Assembly: GCA_016789625.1 (NCBI GenBank)
Contig: JAEUQS010000411.1
Span: 1 to 16,476 of the forward strand
Length of the DNA stretch: 16,476 nt
Source: Acidobacteriota bacterium
GTDB taxonomy: Bacteria; Acidobacteriota; Thermoanaerobaculia; UBA5066
Direction of reading: 5' to 3'
Position numbers and translations under genes: made by a program. Below the pieces are notes generated by a model. It did not search any database, had not been told where the DNA came from, and saw nothing but the letters and a program-made list of their open reading frames with translations. Positions 15,260 through 16,476 of this stretch are shown piece after piece; position 1 is the first letter of the stretch, and every line of letters starts with the position of its first letter.

Positions 15260-16476
15260 ATGAAGGCACTCCGGCTCACTGCCGCGGTTCTTGCGCTCGC
15301 TCCGATCTCGACTCCCGCGGCCGCCGCCCAGTGGCCGCCGCCGATGCCCGCCACGCTCGACCTCTCGGTTCGCGAGACGGCGGGCGTTTCGCGCAGCGGT
15401 GAGGTCCTGAGGTCGGGCGTGCCGCTGCCGCGCTCCCTGGCGGTGACCTCGACGGCGTCGCTCGCCGTGGTGGACGCGGGCGGCACGCCGGTGCCCGCCG
15501 AGTTCCGCGTGCTGGCGCGCTGGAACGCGGGGCTCTCGAACACGTCCGCGCCCATCCAGTGGGTGCTCGTGGCGTTCCCGGCGACGGTCGCCGCGAACGC
15601 GACGGCGACGTACCGGCTCGTGACGAACGGCTCTGTTGCGAACCCGGCGCCGGCCGCGCCGGTCACGGTCTCGGTGAACGGCTCGCAGGTCACGGTCGGG
15701 ACCGGGGCCGCGACGTTTCGTGTGGGTGGGGCCGCGTCGGTGCCGTTCGACGAGGTCACGAGGGGCGGAGCACCCCTCGTGACCGGCGGGGCTCTCGCCA
15801 CCACGATCTCGGGAACGCCCTACGGCCACAGTACGACGCGTTCCGTCACCGTGGAGCACCAGGGGCCGCTGTCGGCCGTCGTCACGGTGCAGGGCGCCTA
15901 CGACATGCCCGCGAGGGGAGGGGGCGTGCTCTCGTCGCTGCGGCGCTACGTGTTCACCGCTGGCTCGCCTACGGCCGTGGTGCGGCAGGTCGCTTCCTGG
16001 GAGGGCAGCGACTGCTTCGTGCAGGACTACGACACGCGCTCGTGCGGCGGAAACCTCAACGCGCTCCGCGCGGACCGCGTGCGCTCGACGTTCCTTCTCG
16101 CCGGCGCGGCACCGCGGGATCTCTCCGCCGTCGGCGCGTTCGCGGCACCGGCGGCCACCGCGACGGCGGGCGCCGGTGCCACGGCGTCGCTCCGGCAGCT
16201 CCTCCGCGCGAACCGCAGCGCCCCGCAGGCGTTCCAGGTGGACCTTCCCGGGGTCGCGACCTCGGGGACGACGGCCGACGGCGGGATGCTGACCGCGTCG
16301 ACGCCGGGGGGCACCGTCGCGGTCGCGCTCGAGCGCATGCACCGCTTCGAGCCCCAGGCCCTGCGCCTTCTCGCGGAAGGTTCCCTCGCCATCGATCTCG
16401 TCGACGACCGCGCGTGGATCGGGAACCGCCAGGGCCTGTTCGCCACCTGGGCGCTCGCGGCGCTCCCCGCGAGCCC
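15260..16476 (+). CDS. PcRGLX/YetA-like secreted protein (3'-partial)
   Basis: A frame opens at ATG 15260 (GGAGG five bases upstream) and stays open to the window end, 405 codons. Residues 1-23 are a Sec signal peptide ending in AAA. The sequence DLSVRETAGVSRSGE (34-48), followed by RSGVPLPRS, resembles the N-terminal RIFT-barrel domain of exo-rhamnogalacturonan lyase (PcRGLX/YetA) proteins. The rest is beta-rich with many Ala, Thr, Val and Gly. Near the cut end RMHRFEPQALRLL and then DLVDDRAWIGNRQG may begin the catalytic alpha domain. If correct, it attacks pectic or related polysaccharides outside the cytoplasm. The similarity was judged by eye and the catalytic part is largely missing, so the enzyme activity is uncertain. 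Three long minus-strand frames here are shadows. Confidence 0.7.
   Translation, partial: MKALRLTAAVLALAPISTPAAAAQWPPPMPATLDLSVRETAGVSRSGEVLRSGVPLPRSLAVTSTASLAVVDAGGTPVPAEFRVLARWNAGLSNTSAPIQWVLVAFPATVAANATATYRLVTNGSVANPAPAAPVTVSVNGSQVTVGTGAATFRVGGAASVPFDEVTRGGAPLVTGGALATTISGTPYGHSTTRSVTVEHQGPLSAVVTVQGAYDMPARGGGVLSSLRRYVFTAGSPTAVVRQVASWEGSDCFVQDYDTRSCGGNLNALRADRVRSTFLLAGAAPRDLSAVGAFAAPAATATAGAGATASLRQLLRANRSAPQAFQVDLPGVATSGTTADGGMLTASTPGGTVAVALERMHRFEPQALRLLAEGSLAIDLVDDRAWIGNRQGLFATWALAALPAS

Overview
The window is high-GC bacterial DNA, roughly two thirds or more G+C by eye. It has short intergenic gaps, frequent 4-bp ATGA/GTGA/TTGA stop-start overlaps and strong G/C preference at third codon positions. 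The gene set fits an environmental member of Acidobacteriota (a Thermoanaerobaculia-like lineage) or a nearby deep-branching phylum: a Tat-exported epimerase, an NTT-like carrier, a metalloprotease ending in a PPC domain plus a Cys-bounded beta domain, an FG-GAP protein with C-terminal beta modules, an LTA4-hydrolase-like lipoprotein peptidase and a PcRGLX/YetA-like secreted protein. The taxonomic call is inference. No mobile element, CRISPR array, tRNA or rRNA was seen.

Left part (1-3613): a di-heme cytochrome c gene, possibly cut by the window edge, overlaps a class I SAM-methyltransferase gene. These converge on a minus-strand gene for a secreted zinc metalloprotease. The 118-bp gap between them is packed with hairpins and a 20-bp direct repeat, including a convincing intrinsic terminator for the protease.

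Centre (3614-10706): a plus-strand run codes for a Tat-signal NAD-dependent epimerase, an NTT/MFS-fold carrier (4-bp overlap), a signal-less subtilase with two CxxC pairs, and an SH3b/TonB-C-like lipoprotein (4-bp overlap). A 20-nt inverted repeat follows, then a large FG-GAP surface protein whose signal peptide is separated from the body by an apparent 1-nt frameshift in a C5 run.

Right part (10690-16476): a minus-strand pair codes for an M1 aminopeptidase lipoprotein and a DoxX membrane protein. Divergent from it, plus-strand genes code for a 124-aa helical protein coupled to threonine aldolase (ltaE), a secreted DinB-like protein, and a PcRGLX/YetA-like secreted protein that runs off the right edge.

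The genes read as an ordinary chromosomal segment rich in exported proteins and peptidases (three peptidases of three families), not as one dedicated pathway. No clear-cut new defence or mobile system was found. The points most worth a second look are the frameshifted FG-GAP gene, the CxxC-bearing cytoplasmic subtilase, the Tat-epimerase/nucleotide-carrier pair and the hairpin cluster at 1361-1466.
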